Shown in pieces: positions 26,340 through 36,110 of a stretch of DNA of 52,325 nucleotides. The notes below the pieces were generated by a model. It was not told the origin of the DNA, made no database searches, and saw nothing but the letters and a program-made list of their open reading frames with translations. Position numbers and translations under genes: made by a program. Origin of the DNA: Spirochaetales bacterium Spiro_02. GTDB taxonomy: Bacteria; Spirochaetota; Spirochaetia; Sphaerochaetales; Sphaerochaetaceae. The DNA lies in assembly GCA_001604275.1 (NCBI GenBank), contig LVBD01000060.1, positions 1-52,325 on the forward strand, written 5' to 3'. Each line of letters begins with the position of its first letter. Position 1 is the first letter of the stretch.

Positions 26340-27806
26340 CTATCTGATGATGGCGAGCAACTGTTTCACAAGCGATGACGTCCGTTCGGTGGAGGGGATG
26401 GAAAGCCGCTCGTTCACCGAATGCACGCCGAACAGATCCGGACCGAGCGATACGGAATCCATTCCCGGAATCTTGCTGTTGATGATGCCGCACTCCAATC
26501 CTGCGTGGATCGCGGTGACGACGGGCTTCTTTCCCTCGATCCGTTCATAGGCCTTGGCGCAGAAACTGGCCATCTTGGAAGACGGGTCAGGCGTCCAGGA
26601 CGGATACGCACCGCTGAAACGGAGATTCGCGCCGCTTGTCGCCAGTGCCACGCCCATGCGGGCCGCGACATCGTCCCGAGCCGACATGACCGATGATCTA
26701 TGGCTGCTCACCACATGGTACGCTCCGTCTTCGAGCGTGACGATGGCGAGGTTCGATGACGTCTCAACGATACCCGGAATGGTCATGCTCATCGCATCCA
26801 CGCCATGGGGGGCGATGTACAGGGAATCGACGAAACGCTCGGTCCGCTCCACTTCCATCGCCAGTCCTTTCGCGGTTCCCTGACAGGATACCGTGACCGA
26901 CGCATGAGGATCGGATACGCCATATTCTTTGGCGAACGCTTTCTGAAGCGAGGCTACGTGCGCCTCGATATCGGCATGGGCCTCCTTCGGTGCGAAGAAT
27001 ACGGCGTCGCAGAGGGAGGGTATCACGTTGCGTTTCGTGCCGCCCTGCAGGGAGGCGAGCATGATCGGGCTGTCCTGCTGGATGACATGGAGCGTGCGTG
27101 CGGCGAGTTTGATGGCATTCGCCCGTTGCTTGTGGATTTCCGCTCCGCTATGTCCTCCAAGCAGTCCATCGACGCGCAGCGACCATGATTCCCATCGAGA
27201 GGGGGCCTGGACAAGCGTCGCTTTCAGCGTCGCGTCAACTTCGATTCCTCCGGCGCAACCGATGTAGATGATGCCTTCTTCCTCGCTGTCGAGATTCAGC
27301 ATTCTGCGGCTGGAGATCAATGATTCATCAAGCCCGAAAGCACCGGTCAGCCCGGTCTCTTCGCTGACTGTGAAAATAGCTTCCAACGGGCCGTGCTTGA
27401 CCGATGGGTCGGTGAAGATGTCGAGAATCATCGCCACGGCGATGCCGTTGTCTCCGCCGAGCGACGTGTCTTTTGCACGGATGAAGTCCCCGTCGCGGAC
27501 CAATTCGATCGGATCCTTGAGAAAGTCGTGGGTGCTTTCCTGCGTCTTGACGCAGACCATGTCCATATGTCCCTGCAGGGCCACGGGAGGGACTGCCTCA
27601 TACCCTTTTGAGGCTTCCTTGTAGATGATGACGTTCCCGACGGAATCTACGGCATGCCGAAGCCCATGCTCTTGCGCGAAAGCGACCAGCCAGTGACGTA
27701 CTCCCGCCTCGTTGCCGGATTCCCGCGGAATCTGGGAAAGCTGGTAGAAATAGGTCCAAAGATTTGCCGGCCGCAGGCCTTTGATCGCATCCAAAGATGA
27801 TGACAT
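26340..27806 (-). CDS. pepD: Aminoacyl-histidine dipeptidase (M20, PepD-like)
   Basis: The 488-residue M20 zinc peptidase resembles cytosolic beta-Ala-His dipeptidase PepD. Metal and catalytic sites are visible: GHMDMVC (first His and catalytic Asp), GGDNGIA (bridging Asp) and SEETGLTGA (catalytic Glu and ligand). GGHSGAEI marks the start of the lid or dimer domain. It starts IPRESGNEAGVRHWL after a short leader, as in the family. A strong SD (AGGAGGAATTC) precedes the ATG. It probably hydrolyses imported dipeptides. Confidence 0.94.
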   Translation of the reverse strand: MSSSLDAIKGLRPANLWTYFYQLSQIPRESGNEAGVRHWLVAFAQEHGLRHAVDSVGNVIIYKEASKGYEAVPPVALQGHMDMVCVKTQESTHDFLKDPIELVRDGDFIRAKDTSLGGDNGIAVAMILDIFTDPSVKHGPLEAIFTVSEETGLTGAFGLDESLISSRRMLNLDSEEEGIIYIGCAGGIEVDATLKATLVQAPSRWESWSLRVDGLLGGHSGAEIHKQRANAIKLAARTLHVIQQDSPIMLASLQGGTKRNVIPSLCDAVFFAPKEAHADIEAHVASLQKAFAKEYGVSDPHASVTVSCQGTAKGLAMEVERTERFVDSLYIAPHGVDAMSMTIPGIVETSSNLAIVTLEDGAYHVVSSHRSSVMSARDDVAARMGVALATSGANLRFSGAYPSWTPDPSSKMASFCAKAYERIEGKKPVVTAIHAGLECGIINSKIPGMDSVSLGPDLFGVHSVNERLSIPSTERTSSLVKQLLAIIR

Positions 27807-27854
27807 GATGAATTCCTCCTAATCTGCGTGAATTTCCTGCGAGGGGGGTTCCTT

Positions 27855-29039
27855 TCAGGCAAAGCGGTCCCGGACCAGATCGCCGTCGATGAACACCCCC
27901 TTGAGCTGGAAATTGTCGTCGAATACGACGACGTCGGCTTGATAGCCGGGGACAAGACTTCCGATCTTGCTAAAGTCATATATTCTGGCTGGGTTGGTGC
28001 TGGACATCTGGATGACCTGTTCGATCGGAACCTCCCAGTCGACCATATTGCGGACGGCCTGAAGCAACGTAAGCGAAGAGCCCATGAACAAGTCGGGATT
28101 CGCGGCGCTGATGAATCCGCCTTCCGGACCTGGTACGCAAGGCTCTCCGTTGGCGAGCAGCTTGCCGGTTCGTTGCTTCGTCGGTTTGAGGGCGTCGGTG
28201 ATCATGACTACGTTGCCCAGCGGCTTTTCCCTCAGCAGCAGCTTTACCAGCTCTGGATGCACATGCACGCCGTCGCAGATGATCTCGCACTGCATATCCC
28301 GCTGAATCATGATGGCCCCTACGGTTCCGGGGTTCCTGTGGTGGAGCCGGCTCATGGCATTGAAGAAATGGGTGGAATGAAGGATTCCGCACTGCATCCC
28401 CTCGAGGATGTTCTCGTACGTGGCGTCGGTATGACCAGCCAGAAGCGTGATGCCCTCTTTCCGGGCTGCAAGGGCAAGTTCTCGCATATGCTTGAGCTCT
28501 GGGGCTACTGTCATGCAGACCACGTGCCCCCTACCTGCGGCGATCAGCGTGTTGAATACATCGATGTCCACGTTCTGCAGTCCGGCGGGATTCTGAGCGC
28601 CGATCCGAGCGGGAGAAATGAACGGCCCCTCCAGATTGACCCCCAGAATCTTCGCTCCCTTTTCCTGTCCCATCGCATCGACGATTGCTTCGGTCGAAGC
28701 GATCATCTTGTCCAGTACGTCGGTATAGACGGTCGGCAGGAACGCCGTCACTCCGAAATCGGCGAGCCGTTCCGACATGTTGAGAATGGACTCCGCCTTG
28801 CAGTCTTCCGTGCCGTAGCCTCCGATCCCATGGATATGTGTGTCGATCAGTCCTGGCGTGATGTATGCGCCTCCGACGTCGATCATGACGGTCTCGGGGG
28901 GGAAGTTCTTCTCCGCTAGTCGTTTCATGTTGAAGATGTCGCCGATCGTTCCGTCTTCTTCGATGTATAGTCCGCAATTCGGCAGTTTCGCGAAACCCGT
29001 GATGATCGTACCGTTGACCAAAACCGTCCGGTTGTTCAT
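27855..29039 (-). CDS. nagA: N-acetylglucosamine-6-phosphate deacetylase
   Basis: NagA removes acetate from GlcNAc-6-phosphate in amino-sugar and peptidoglycan recycling. The 394-residue amidohydrolase shows DTHIHGIGGYGTED (metal-binding HxH), NLEGPFISPARIGAQNP with the metal Glu, HTDATYENI and THFFNAMSRLHHRNPG. AAGGAG lies upstream of the ATG. No nagB was found in this window. It sits upstream of pepD with a 48-bp gap, so the two may be co-transcribed. Confidence 0.95.
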   Translation of the reverse strand: MNNRTVLVNGTIITGFAKLPNCGLYIEEDGTIGDIFNMKRLAEKNFPPETVMIDVGGAYITPGLIDTHIHGIGGYGTEDCKAESILNMSERLADFGVTAFLPTVYTDVLDKMIASTEAIVDAMGQEKGAKILGVNLEGPFISPARIGAQNPAGLQNVDIDVFNTLIAAGRGHVVCMTVAPELKHMRELALAARKEGITLLAGHTDATYENILEGMQCGILHSTHFFNAMSRLHHRNPGTVGAIMIQRDMQCEIICDGVHVHPELVKLLLREKPLGNVVMITDALKPTKQRTGKLLANGEPCVPGPEGGFISAANPDLFMGSSLTLLQAVRNMVDWEVPIEQVIQMSSTNPARIYDFSKIGSLVPGYQADVVVFDDNFQLKGVFIDGDLVRDRFA

Positions 29040-29168
29040 CCCAATGCTCCTTCCAGACCTCCTGCGGAGAAGGAACCTCCTTCGGAGTCTGTGATATCCT
29101 GGGTCTATGATTCAACTATACGTACGAAACTTTCAAAGGTCAATTCACGACCGCCGCGTTCGATTCCG

Positions 29169-30554
29169 CTATGCTGGGTTCCGCGCCAGATCGTTGAGCC
29201 ATCTGCCGGAGCGGACGCGCAACGTTCCGACGACGAACTTGCTCAGTTCTTCGAGCCCGAGCAGCAGATAGAGCCACCAGATCGGAAGATTGAGCAGCAG
29301 AGCTCCGATGAAGGCGCAGGGAACGCCGACGCCCCATACTCCGAGCATTTCGGTGAACATGGAGAACTTCGTGTCCCCGCCGCTTCGCAGGATTCCGACG
29401 ATGATGTTCATGTTGACCGATTTGATCGGGACAAGGCAGGCTCCGACCAGCAGCGAACGCGATGTCATGATGTAGATATTCCGGGGGACATTGAACAGGC
29501 GTGGGATGAACGGGGCGGCGACCGCCATGCACGCTCCGACCGCCATGCCGAGCAGGAATCCGATCTTGACGAACTTTTTCCCGTATCTGGCCGCGGTTTC
29601 ATGGTCCCCTTCCCCGATCTTGACGCCGATCATGATCGAAGTAGCGCTGCTGACCCCCATCATTGCCACGAAGAACAGGCTATTGATCGCTTCCGTGACG
29701 TTGACCGAGGCGATGACATCGATACCCATCCGGCTGAAGGCAATTTTATAGGTGGTCATGCCAAGCGACCAGAATACTTCGTTGACGATGACCGGCAGGC
29801 AGGTGGCGAAGAAGACTTTGATGAACGGGCGGTCCCATCGCAGCGCATTGCGAAGGTTCATTGCGGCGGGAGTCTTTTTTTTCTGCGACAGAACGATCAA
29901 TGCGATCATCTCTATGAATCGGCTGCCGGTTGTTGCCAGCGCAGCACCTGCAACTTCCATCCGGGGAAACGGGCCGACGCCGAAGATCAGCAGCCAGTTG
30001 AATACCGCATTGAACGTGAGTGCGAAGCATGCGATCACAAGCGGAGTCTTCGCATCGCCCGTGGCGCGGAGCGTCGTTGAATAGACGGCCGTCACCGCCG
30101 AGAATATATAGCTGATCCCGACATACCGGAGGTACTGGCAGCCCCGCTCGACGACCGACTGGTCATAGGTGAAAATATGCATCACCTGTTGCGGGAACAG
30201 GATCGAGACCGCCGAAAAGATCATCGCCCCCGCGATGCCCAGCGTAAGAGCGATGCCCATCACTTTCTGGATCTGTTCCCGATTCCCCGCTCCCCAGTAC
30301 TGGGAAATGAAGATGCTCGCGCCGCTGCTGATTCCGAAATAGAAGAGATTGATCAGGAAGAACATCTGGTTCGCCAGTCCGACCGCCGCGATTTCGTCGC
30401 TTCCTAATTGGCCGATCATCAGCGTGTCAACGAAGGAAAGTGAAGATATCAACAGGTTCTGCAATACGATCGGCAATGCGATCGCGATCATGCGTCGGTA
30501 GAAATCTTTCTGAGATTCGATGCTGGTCGGCCGAAGCCGTTGGTCGCTGGACAT
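29169..30554 (-). CDS. MATE family efflux transporter
   Basis: The 461-residue protein has about twelve hydrophobic helices in two similar halves, as in NorM/DinF-type exporters of drugs and metabolites. Early conserved stretches are VLQNLLISSLSFVDTLMIG and SSGASIFISQYWGAG. ATG at 30554 places the first helix at a normal distance; longer starts run into ygiQ. TTGACT-15-TATAGA ends nine bases before this ATG, a weak promoter that would give almost no leader. The substrate is unknown. Confidence 0.93.
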   Translation of the reverse strand: MSSDQRLRPTSIESQKDFYRRMIAIALPIVLQNLLISSLSFVDTLMIGQLGSDEIAAVGLANQMFFLINLFYFGISSGASIFISQYWGAGNREQIQKVMGIALTLGIAGAMIFSAVSILFPQQVMHIFTYDQSVVERGCQYLRYVGISYIFSAVTAVYSTTLRATGDAKTPLVIACFALTFNAVFNWLLIFGVGPFPRMEVAGAALATTGSRFIEMIALIVLSQKKKTPAAMNLRNALRWDRPFIKVFFATCLPVIVNEVFWSLGMTTYKIAFSRMGIDVIASVNVTEAINSLFFVAMMGVSSATSIMIGVKIGEGDHETAARYGKKFVKIGFLLGMAVGACMAVAAPFIPRLFNVPRNIYIMTSRSLLVGACLVPIKSVNMNIIVGILRSGGDTKFSMFTEMLGVWGVGVPCAFIGALLLNLPIWWLYLLLGLEELSKFVVGTLRVRSGRWLNDLARNPA

Positions 30555-30586
30555 GCTGATATCTCTATAGGTTCTCAGTCGGCAAG

Positions 30587-32560
30587 TCAAGCCTTTCCGA
30601 AGAGATTCGCGGAAGTTCCTCCGGCCGTTCTGCGAAAGCTCGACGGAATCCGTCCTCTGCTTCGGGCGGATCCTGAATTTCCTCCGAGGAGCACAGGGAT
30701 CAGATCCTGGCGACCAGCCGTACGTAGCGCTTCCATGACCAGCGCACGGTTCTCCGGTTTGTGGAATTGGAGCAATGCTCGTTGCAGGCGTTTTTCCCGT
30801 CCTTTCGGAACAAAGATAGGGGTGAAGTTCCTGCCTGGACGAGGGTCGAGCCCGGTATAATACATGCACGTGGCTACGGTTCCCGGCGTGGGATAGAATT
30901 CCTGGGCTTGATCGGGAACGAAGCCTGCCTCATGCAGATGGAGCGCCAGCGCGATCGCCGAATCGAGCGTCGAGCCGGGGTGCGCGGCAATGAAGTACGG
31001 GATCACGTATTGTTTCATGTGCAGTCGTTCATTGGTCTGGAAGAAAGCCTGCCGGAACGCTTCGTATACCGAGATATCCGGCTTGCCCATGGCATCGAGC
31101 ACTTCCGGCGCCACGTGCTCCGGGGCTATCTTCAGCTGGCCGCTGATATTGTTGAGAACCATATGTTCGAGGAACCGCCTGCGGGTCCTCTCGGCGGCGG
31201 TTTCCATGAGATAGTCGTATCTGATGCCGGAGCGAATGAACACTTTCTTTACCCCTTCGACGGCCTGCACTGCGTCGAGGATGTCGAGATATCGTTCATG
31301 GGAGTCCTGTAGATTCGGACACGGGGAGGGGAACAGACACTGCCGTCCTTGGCAGGGCCCGGTTTCCGACTGCCGGTCACAGGCGATCTCCTGAAAGTTC
31401 GCCGTCGGCCCCCCGAGATCGTGGATATAGCCTTTGAAGTCAGGATGTGCGGCGATGGTGCGCGCTTCCTTGACAAGTGACTGCTTGGTGCGGATCTGGA
31501 TCATCCTTCCTTGGTGGCTGGTGATGGCGCAGAATGAACAGGCTCCGTAGCATCCCCTGTTGCTGGTAATGCTGAATCTGACTTCTTCCAGCCCCGGAAT
31601 TCCACCCGCGTCGTCGTAGCTGGGATGCTGGTTTCTGGTATAGGGGAATTCGTAGAGTTCGTCGAACTGTCTGGACGTCAGCGGGGATGCCGGAGGGTTC
31701 TGTATCACGACTCTGTCCCCGCAGGCTTGCATAAGCCGTTTCGGCGCCATCGGGTTCTCGTTTTCCATAGCGATCCGGAACATGTGCGCATACGCCCATT
31801 TCCCGGATTCCGTGGGAATGTTCGATCGAGGATCCCGTTCGCTTGCCTGCTCATAGGAAGGAAGCGTTATGACCGGCCATGGCGAGGTCCTGATGCTGGC
31901 ATCCGCGGTTCTGGAGGGGATGGAGCATACAGTGCCCCTGATATCGGTCATATCTTGGATCGAAGCTCCGGACGCAAGGCGGGAGACGATCTCCACGGTC
32001 TGTAGTTCCCCCATCCCGTATACCAGCAGGTCGGCTTTCGAATCGACGAGGATGGGGCGACGGACCGTGTCGGACCAGCAATCGTAGTGGCTGAGCCTGC
32101 GAAGCGAGGCTTCCAGCCCTCCGATGACCAGCGGGATATTCCGTCCATAGGCCTGTCTCGCTCGTGAACAGTAGGTGGCGACAGCCCTGTCCGGACGCTT
32201 TCCGGCGAGTCCACCGGGAGAGTATGCGTCGTCGCTTCTCGGCTTTCCCCCCGCCGTATAGTGGGCGACCATGGAGTCTATGTTGCCGGCGCTGACCATG
32301 CAGCAGATGCCCGGTGCGCCCATGGCCAGAAAATCGTCTGTTCGATCCCAGCGCGGCTGTGCGACGATCCCCACTTTCCAGCCTTTCGCTTCCAGAAGCC
32401 TTCCGAGCAATGCTGCGCCGAACGACGGATGGTCGACATACGCATCCCCGGTCACGAACACGACATCGAGATGATCCCAACCCCGTAGCTCCATGTCCGA
32501 ACGACACATGGGAAGGAACGCGGAGGAATCGGTGTGTCGAACGACGGTCGTATTGCGCAT
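30587..32560 (-). CDS. YgiQ-family radical SAM protein
   Basis: The 657-residue protein matches the UPF0313/YgiQ family. A cobalamin-binding-like N-terminal part precedes the radical SAM core, whose cluster motif CYGACSFCA is near residue 325. A second cysteine-rich stretch (about 395-420, CDRQSETGPCQGRQCLFPSPC) is also typical. No activity has been proven for the family. ATG at 32560 is preferred over 32605: TTTACA-17-TATCAT ends six bases upstream and no SD is present, so the mRNA may be leaderless. Confidence 0.92.
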   Translation of the reverse strand: MRNTTVVRHTDSSAFLPMCRSDMELRGWDHLDVVFVTGDAYVDHPSFGAALLGRLLEAKGWKVGIVAQPRWDRTDDFLAMGAPGICCMVSAGNIDSMVAHYTAGGKPRSDDAYSPGGLAGKRPDRAVATYCSRARQAYGRNIPLVIGGLEASLRRLSHYDCWSDTVRRPILVDSKADLLVYGMGELQTVEIVSRLASGASIQDMTDIRGTVCSIPSRTADASIRTSPWPVITLPSYEQASERDPRSNIPTESGKWAYAHMFRIAMENENPMAPKRLMQACGDRVVIQNPPASPLTSRQFDELYEFPYTRNQHPSYDDAGGIPGLEEVRFSITSNRGCYGACSFCAITSHQGRMIQIRTKQSLVKEARTIAAHPDFKGYIHDLGGPTANFQEIACDRQSETGPCQGRQCLFPSPCPNLQDSHERYLDILDAVQAVEGVKKVFIRSGIRYDYLMETAAERTRRRFLEHMVLNNISGQLKIAPEHVAPEVLDAMGKPDISVYEAFRQAFFQTNERLHMKQYVIPYFIAAHPGSTLDSAIALALHLHEAGFVPDQAQEFYPTPGTVATCMYYTGLDPRPGRNFTPIFVPKGREKRLQRALLQFHKPENRALVMEALRTAGRQDLIPVLLGGNSGSARSRGRIPSSFRRTAGGTSANLFGKA

Positions 32561-32566
32561 TGTATC

Positions 32567-32595
32567 ATGATATGGTATTGCGCTCCGGGTGTAAA
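32567..32595 (-). promoter_or_regulatory. Promoter for ygiQ, leaderless layout
   Basis: On the minus strand TTTACA (32590-32595) and TATCAT (32567-32572) are exactly 17 bases apart. Six bases follow before the ATG at 32560. Confidence 0.55.
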
Positions 32596-32667
32596 TAGGG
32601 TACATTAACCGGTTGTGGTATTGAAATTTATATGCATGGTCCGTCCATAGCGAAGAGAAGATGGATA

Positions 32668-33621
32668 ATGGAAGAAAAGAACCCCAGAGACCGCGAGGTT
32701 TTTGTGATATTGAATCCGAACGCAGCGAAAGGAAAGGCCGCCGGGCGACGCAGTTCGATCGAATCGTATTTTTCCAACGCCGGATACCGGTGCGAACTCG
32801 TCCTGACCACGGAACCTCGTGAAGCCATTGTGCTGGCCGCTCAGGCGACGAAGGACGGGCGGCGCTTGATCGTAGCCGCCGGAGGCGACGGGACGTTCAA
32901 TGAAGTGGTCGACGGCGTCATGCGCGCGGTCGAGGAACTGGAGCTGTCCGCAGGGGATGCTCCGGTGGTAGGCCTGATCCCCATCGGAAGGGGAAACGAT
33001 TTCGCATTTTCCGCAGGGATTTCGAAACGGATCGAAACGGCGTGCGGCCGGATCGTCAACGGCAAGCTCCGCAAGATCGATGTCGGCAAGGTCTATGGAG
33101 GCGAATTTCCGGAAGGACGCCATTTCGTCAACGGAGTGGGAATGGGGTTCGAGCCGCTGGTCAATTTCCAGGCCATGGACTTCAAGCGGATCAGCGGCAT
33201 GCCCAGCTATGTGGTCGCATTGATCAAGATCCTATGCCACTATCCAGCCCCGTACAACGTGACCATGACGACCGACTCCGGCATGGAACAGCTTGCGACA
33301 CAGCAGATTTCGATCTGCAACGGCCGGCGCATGGGCTCTGCGTTTCTCATGGGCCCCGATGCGATTCTTGACGACGGGCTGCTGGACATCGTCTACGCCG
33401 CCTGTCCGATCAAGGGCCGGGAACTGATTCCCATAGCGCTCCGCTTCTTCAAGGGCGGGCAGGTCCATCATCCGTACTTCAAGGTGCAAAGGACCCTGAA
33501 TATCACGCTGGACGCTCCACAGGGAAATATGCCGGTTCATGCGGACGGAGAGGTCATCTCGAGGTCCTGCGGCCATATTCGCGTAGAATTGACGCCGGGA
33601 GTCTTGACAATGGTGCTATAA
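32668..33621 (+). CDS. Diacylglycerol/lipid kinase family protein (YegS-like)
   Basis: The 317-residue protein has the DAGK catalytic fold. VFVILNPNAAKGKA (about 11-24) binds phosphate, AAGGDGTFNEVV (about 70-81) is the nucleotide-binding GGDGT motif, and PIGRGNDFA (about 110-118) follows. The C-terminal beta-sandwich ends with VHADGEVI. It is soluble and probably phosphorylates diacylglycerol or a related lipid at the membrane. ATG at 32668 fits the family start; an ATG at 32632 would add 12 residues. It is divergent from ygiQ. Confidence 0.92.
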   Translation: MEEKNPRDREVFVILNPNAAKGKAAGRRSSIESYFSNAGYRCELVLTTEPREAIVLAAQATKDGRRLIVAAGGDGTFNEVVDGVMRAVEELELSAGDAPVVGLIPIGRGNDFAFSAGISKRIETACGRIVNGKLRKIDVGKVYGGEFPEGRHFVNGVGMGFEPLVNFQAMDFKRISGMPSYVVALIKILCHYPAPYNVTMTTDSGMEQLATQQISICNGRRMGSAFLMGPDAILDDGLLDIVYAACPIKGRELIPIALRFFKGGQVHHPYFKVQRTLNITLDAPQGNMPVHADGEVISRSCGHIRVELTPGVLTMVL

Positions 33622-33840
33622 TGGATAAAGACGCCGTCAGTTGACGGATCGGGTGATTTTTGTGCGTTTTTCGGATTTATTCATTGATATATGTAAGTTC
33701 TTTCATTGAAAAGAAAAAATCCGAGATTTCAATGATGAAAAAACAAGTTTTTGTTGACTTGTGACGTTTTGCAGTGTATTTTATATACTAAGCGTCATGT
33801 CGGCAATATTCTGTCGGTACTTTGGAAGGAGTTTCCCATT
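33622..33840. other. Intergenic region with nested inverted repeats and promoter
   Basis: TCGGATTT (33671-33678) pairs with AAATCCGA (33717-33724), and TCATTGAAA (33703-33711) with TTTCAATGA (33727-33735). The two pairings interlock, so only one could form at a time in RNA. Both lie upstream of a -35 at 33754, so DNA-level operator use is as likely. The order suggests regulated expression of the next gene. Confidence 0.4.
33754..33782 (+). promoter_or_regulatory. Putative promoter for glycosidase-like gene
   Basis: TTGACT (33754-33759), 17 bases, TATTTT (33777-33782). It gives a leader of about 50 bases ending in the AAGGAG SD used by the TTG start at 33841. Confidence 0.5.
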
Positions 33841-35265
33841 TTGATAAAGGATTTGGTGCCATCCGTACATTTTTATGATCAGGATTTCGTCGATATGTAC
33901 GACCGTTCGTGGGTATGGATCGACGAGCTATGGAGACAAGGGACCAAGGAAAATAATTTTCCCGGAGGGTATCTATCGTATCCAAGCCAGACGACGTTCA
34001 ATCAGTTCTATTCCTGCATGGCCGCATTGTTTCTGGTATACAGCAATCAGGTGTATTCTCCGTTTCCGTTGCTGGATTTCTTCTATCAGAAGCAGGAGGA
34101 GAGCGGAGCGATCCGCGGCGAGTATTCGGTGGAGGACGGGAACGCTGTCGTCGATCCCCTGAACCCGGAAGGAATCTTTCCGCCGCTGTTCGCTTTCGTC
34201 GAATACAGTTTCTATCATAAGATCGGCAACAAGAAGCGCTTGAAAGAGATCGTTCCGATTCTTGAAAAGCATTTTTCATGGATACAGGCTACAAGTCTTC
34301 GGGAGAACGGTTTGTATTCCGTACCTGTAGAAGCCTGCATGACGGGCAATCTTCCTCGCGACCGGGTCTACTATCCTGTGGATTTCAATGCGGAACTTGC
34401 AGTGAACGCTCTGTACATGTCTGCGATCGGAGACATCCTCAACGACAAGGAGCTGAGCTTCCGCTACAAGCGCATCTATTTCTCCTTGAAAACAAGGATC
34501 AATTCGCTGATGTGGGACCCCGATACGGAGTTCTACTATGACCTTGACATCAAGGAGATCCGGGTCGGCTACAAGCATATCGGCGCCTATTGGACGATGC
34601 TTGCGGAGATTCCCAACGATGAGCGCGCCGCCCGGATGATCGAATACCTCAAGGATCCTGAGAAGTTCGGCACGGAGAATCCCTTTCCCGCGCTTTCTGT
34701 CGATTCCCCCGATTATTCCGAGGCCAGCGACGGATATTGCGGCGGCGTGATCCCGTTCTATACCTACATGGTCATCAAGGGACTGGAACGCTACAAAGAA
34801 TTCGTTTTCGCCAGGGAATGCGCGATCCGCCATATGTATTTCATTCTCGATACATTGCACCCGGACGGGGACAAGATGGGGGATGTCTGGGAGGCGTATC
34901 TGCCTGCCAAGGAAGGGTACCCGCTCTGCGACAAGCTGCCGGGGTTCCCACGCAAGCGGTTCATGCCCATGATCGGACTGGTGACCATCACGCTGATGAT
35001 CGAGAACATCATCGGGCTGGATATTTCGCTTCCCCGCAAGACGGTCAACTGGACCATGCCGAGCCTCGAGGCCATGGGGATAGAAGGCTTGTCCCTCAAG
35101 CGGAACTTGATCACGATCCTGAGCAACAAGAATGCTCGAGGATGGGAAATCCGTCTCGAATCGGAGAAACTGTATTATTTCACCATCGAGATACTGGATG
35201 AGCAGAAAAAGAAGACGCTCCCGATTCCTTCAGGAAAGTGTTCCATGCTCATCGACAAGCTGTGA
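33841..35265 (+). CDS. Six-hairpin glycosidase-like protein (GH37/GH63-type fold)
   Basis: The 474-residue protein resembles (alpha/alpha)6-barrel glycosidases such as trehalase and mannosylglycerate hydrolase. Repeated helical hairpins carry PVDFNAELAVNALYMSA, LMWDPDTEFYYDLD, GAYWTMLAEI and GGVIPFYTYMVIKGLERY. WEAYLPAKEG could supply the general-base Glu. A small beta domain follows (about 415-474). There is no signal peptide, so it should be cytoplasmic. TTG at 33841 is favoured by AAGGAG nine bases upstream; the frame is open back to 33751. The exact sugar is unknown. Confidence 0.75.
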   Translation: MIKDLVPSVHFYDQDFVDMYDRSWVWIDELWRQGTKENNFPGGYLSYPSQTTFNQFYSCMAALFLVYSNQVYSPFPLLDFFYQKQEESGAIRGEYSVEDGNAVVDPLNPEGIFPPLFAFVEYSFYHKIGNKKRLKEIVPILEKHFSWIQATSLRENGLYSVPVEACMTGNLPRDRVYYPVDFNAELAVNALYMSAIGDILNDKELSFRYKRIYFSLKTRINSLMWDPDTEFYYDLDIKEIRVGYKHIGAYWTMLAEIPNDERAARMIEYLKDPEKFGTENPFPALSVDSPDYSEASDGYCGGVIPFYTYMVIKGLERYKEFVFARECAIRHMYFILDTLHPDGDKMGDVWEAYLPAKEGYPLCDKLPGFPRKRFMPMIGLVTITLMIENIIGLDISLPRKTVNWTMPSLEAMGIEGLSLKRNLITILSNKNARGWEIRLESEKLYYFTIEILDEQKKKTLPIPSGKCSMLIDKL

Positions 35266-35274
35266 CGTGCCGGT

Positions 35275-36093
35275 ATGGGTTGGCTCGGTAAAATCATCGG
35301 AGGAACTCTCGGGTTCATGTTCGGGGGACCTCTCGGCTTGATCGCAGGTGCCGCGTTCGGGCATATGTTCGATCTGGCCGGAGACAAGGGGGCCCCGCAT
35401 CAGCAGCAGGACCAGCGCTCATCGTTTTTTCACGGTCAGGATCAACGATACTACGGGTACGGACCGGTAGCCTCCGGCATTGACCAGACGCAGATGCTGT
35501 TCTTCGTCGGAGCGTTCTCCATGCTCGCACGTATCGCCGCGATCGACGGGCAGGTCTCCCCGCTGGAACAGAGGAAGGTCGAGGAGTTCATCGACAAGGA
35601 TCTGCGCCTCGATGCCCAAGGCCATGCGGCCGCGATGCGTGTGTTCAACGCCGCGATCAACGGGGGCGGAACGTTCGAACAGTTCGCCACTCAGTTCTAC
35701 CAGAATTTTTCCCGCGAACCGGCGCTCCTGCAGCTGATGATCGATATCTTCTATCGAGTCGCGGCGGCGGACGGGGACGTCAACCGTGCGGAGAATGATC
35801 TGATCAGGACGGCCGGCAGAATATTCCATCTGTCGGATGCCATCATGGACAGCGTCAGCCGTCGATATGGTGGGGTCTCCGCTTCCACCAGATCGTATGC
35901 CGTGCTCGGCCTCACGCCGCAGGCGACGGATGAAGACGTCAAGAAAGCCTATCGGAAGATGAGCATTGAGTTCCATCCCGATACGGTCGCCAGCAAAGGG
36001 TTGCCGGAAGAGTTCACCACGTATGCGACTGAGAAATTCCGTGAAATCCAGGAAGCGTACGAGGCGATCAAGCGGGAACGCGGGATCAAGTAA
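35275..36093 (+). CDS. DjlA-like co-chaperone (TerB-like plus J domain)
   Basis: The 272-residue protein has a Gly-rich hydrophobic N-terminus (about 2-30) able to associate with membrane, a TerB-like helical domain (about 72-200) with the acidic [11 protein letters not shown] and [11 protein letters not shown] repeats, and a C-terminal J domain with HPD at 234-236 that stimulates Hsp70 DnaK. The layout is that of DjlA. The start is nine bases after the previous stop, without a clear SD, suggesting coupling to the glycosidase-like gene. Confidence 0.9.
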   Translation: MGWLGKIIGGTLGFMFGGPLGLIAGAAFGHMFDLAGDKGAPHQQQDQRSSFFHGQDQRYYGYGPVASGIDQTQMLFFVGAFSMLARIAAIDGQVSPLEQRKVEEFIDKDLRLDAQGHAAAMRVFNAAINGGGTFEQFATQFYQNFSREPALLQLMIDIFYRVAAADGDVNRAENDLIRTAGRIFHLSDAIMDSVSRRYGGVSASTRSYAVLGLTPQATDEDVKKAYRKMSIEFHPDTVASKGLPEEFTTYATEKFREIQEAYEAIKRERGIK

Positions 36094-36110
36094 GCGTCGG
36101 GAGGCAGGCG

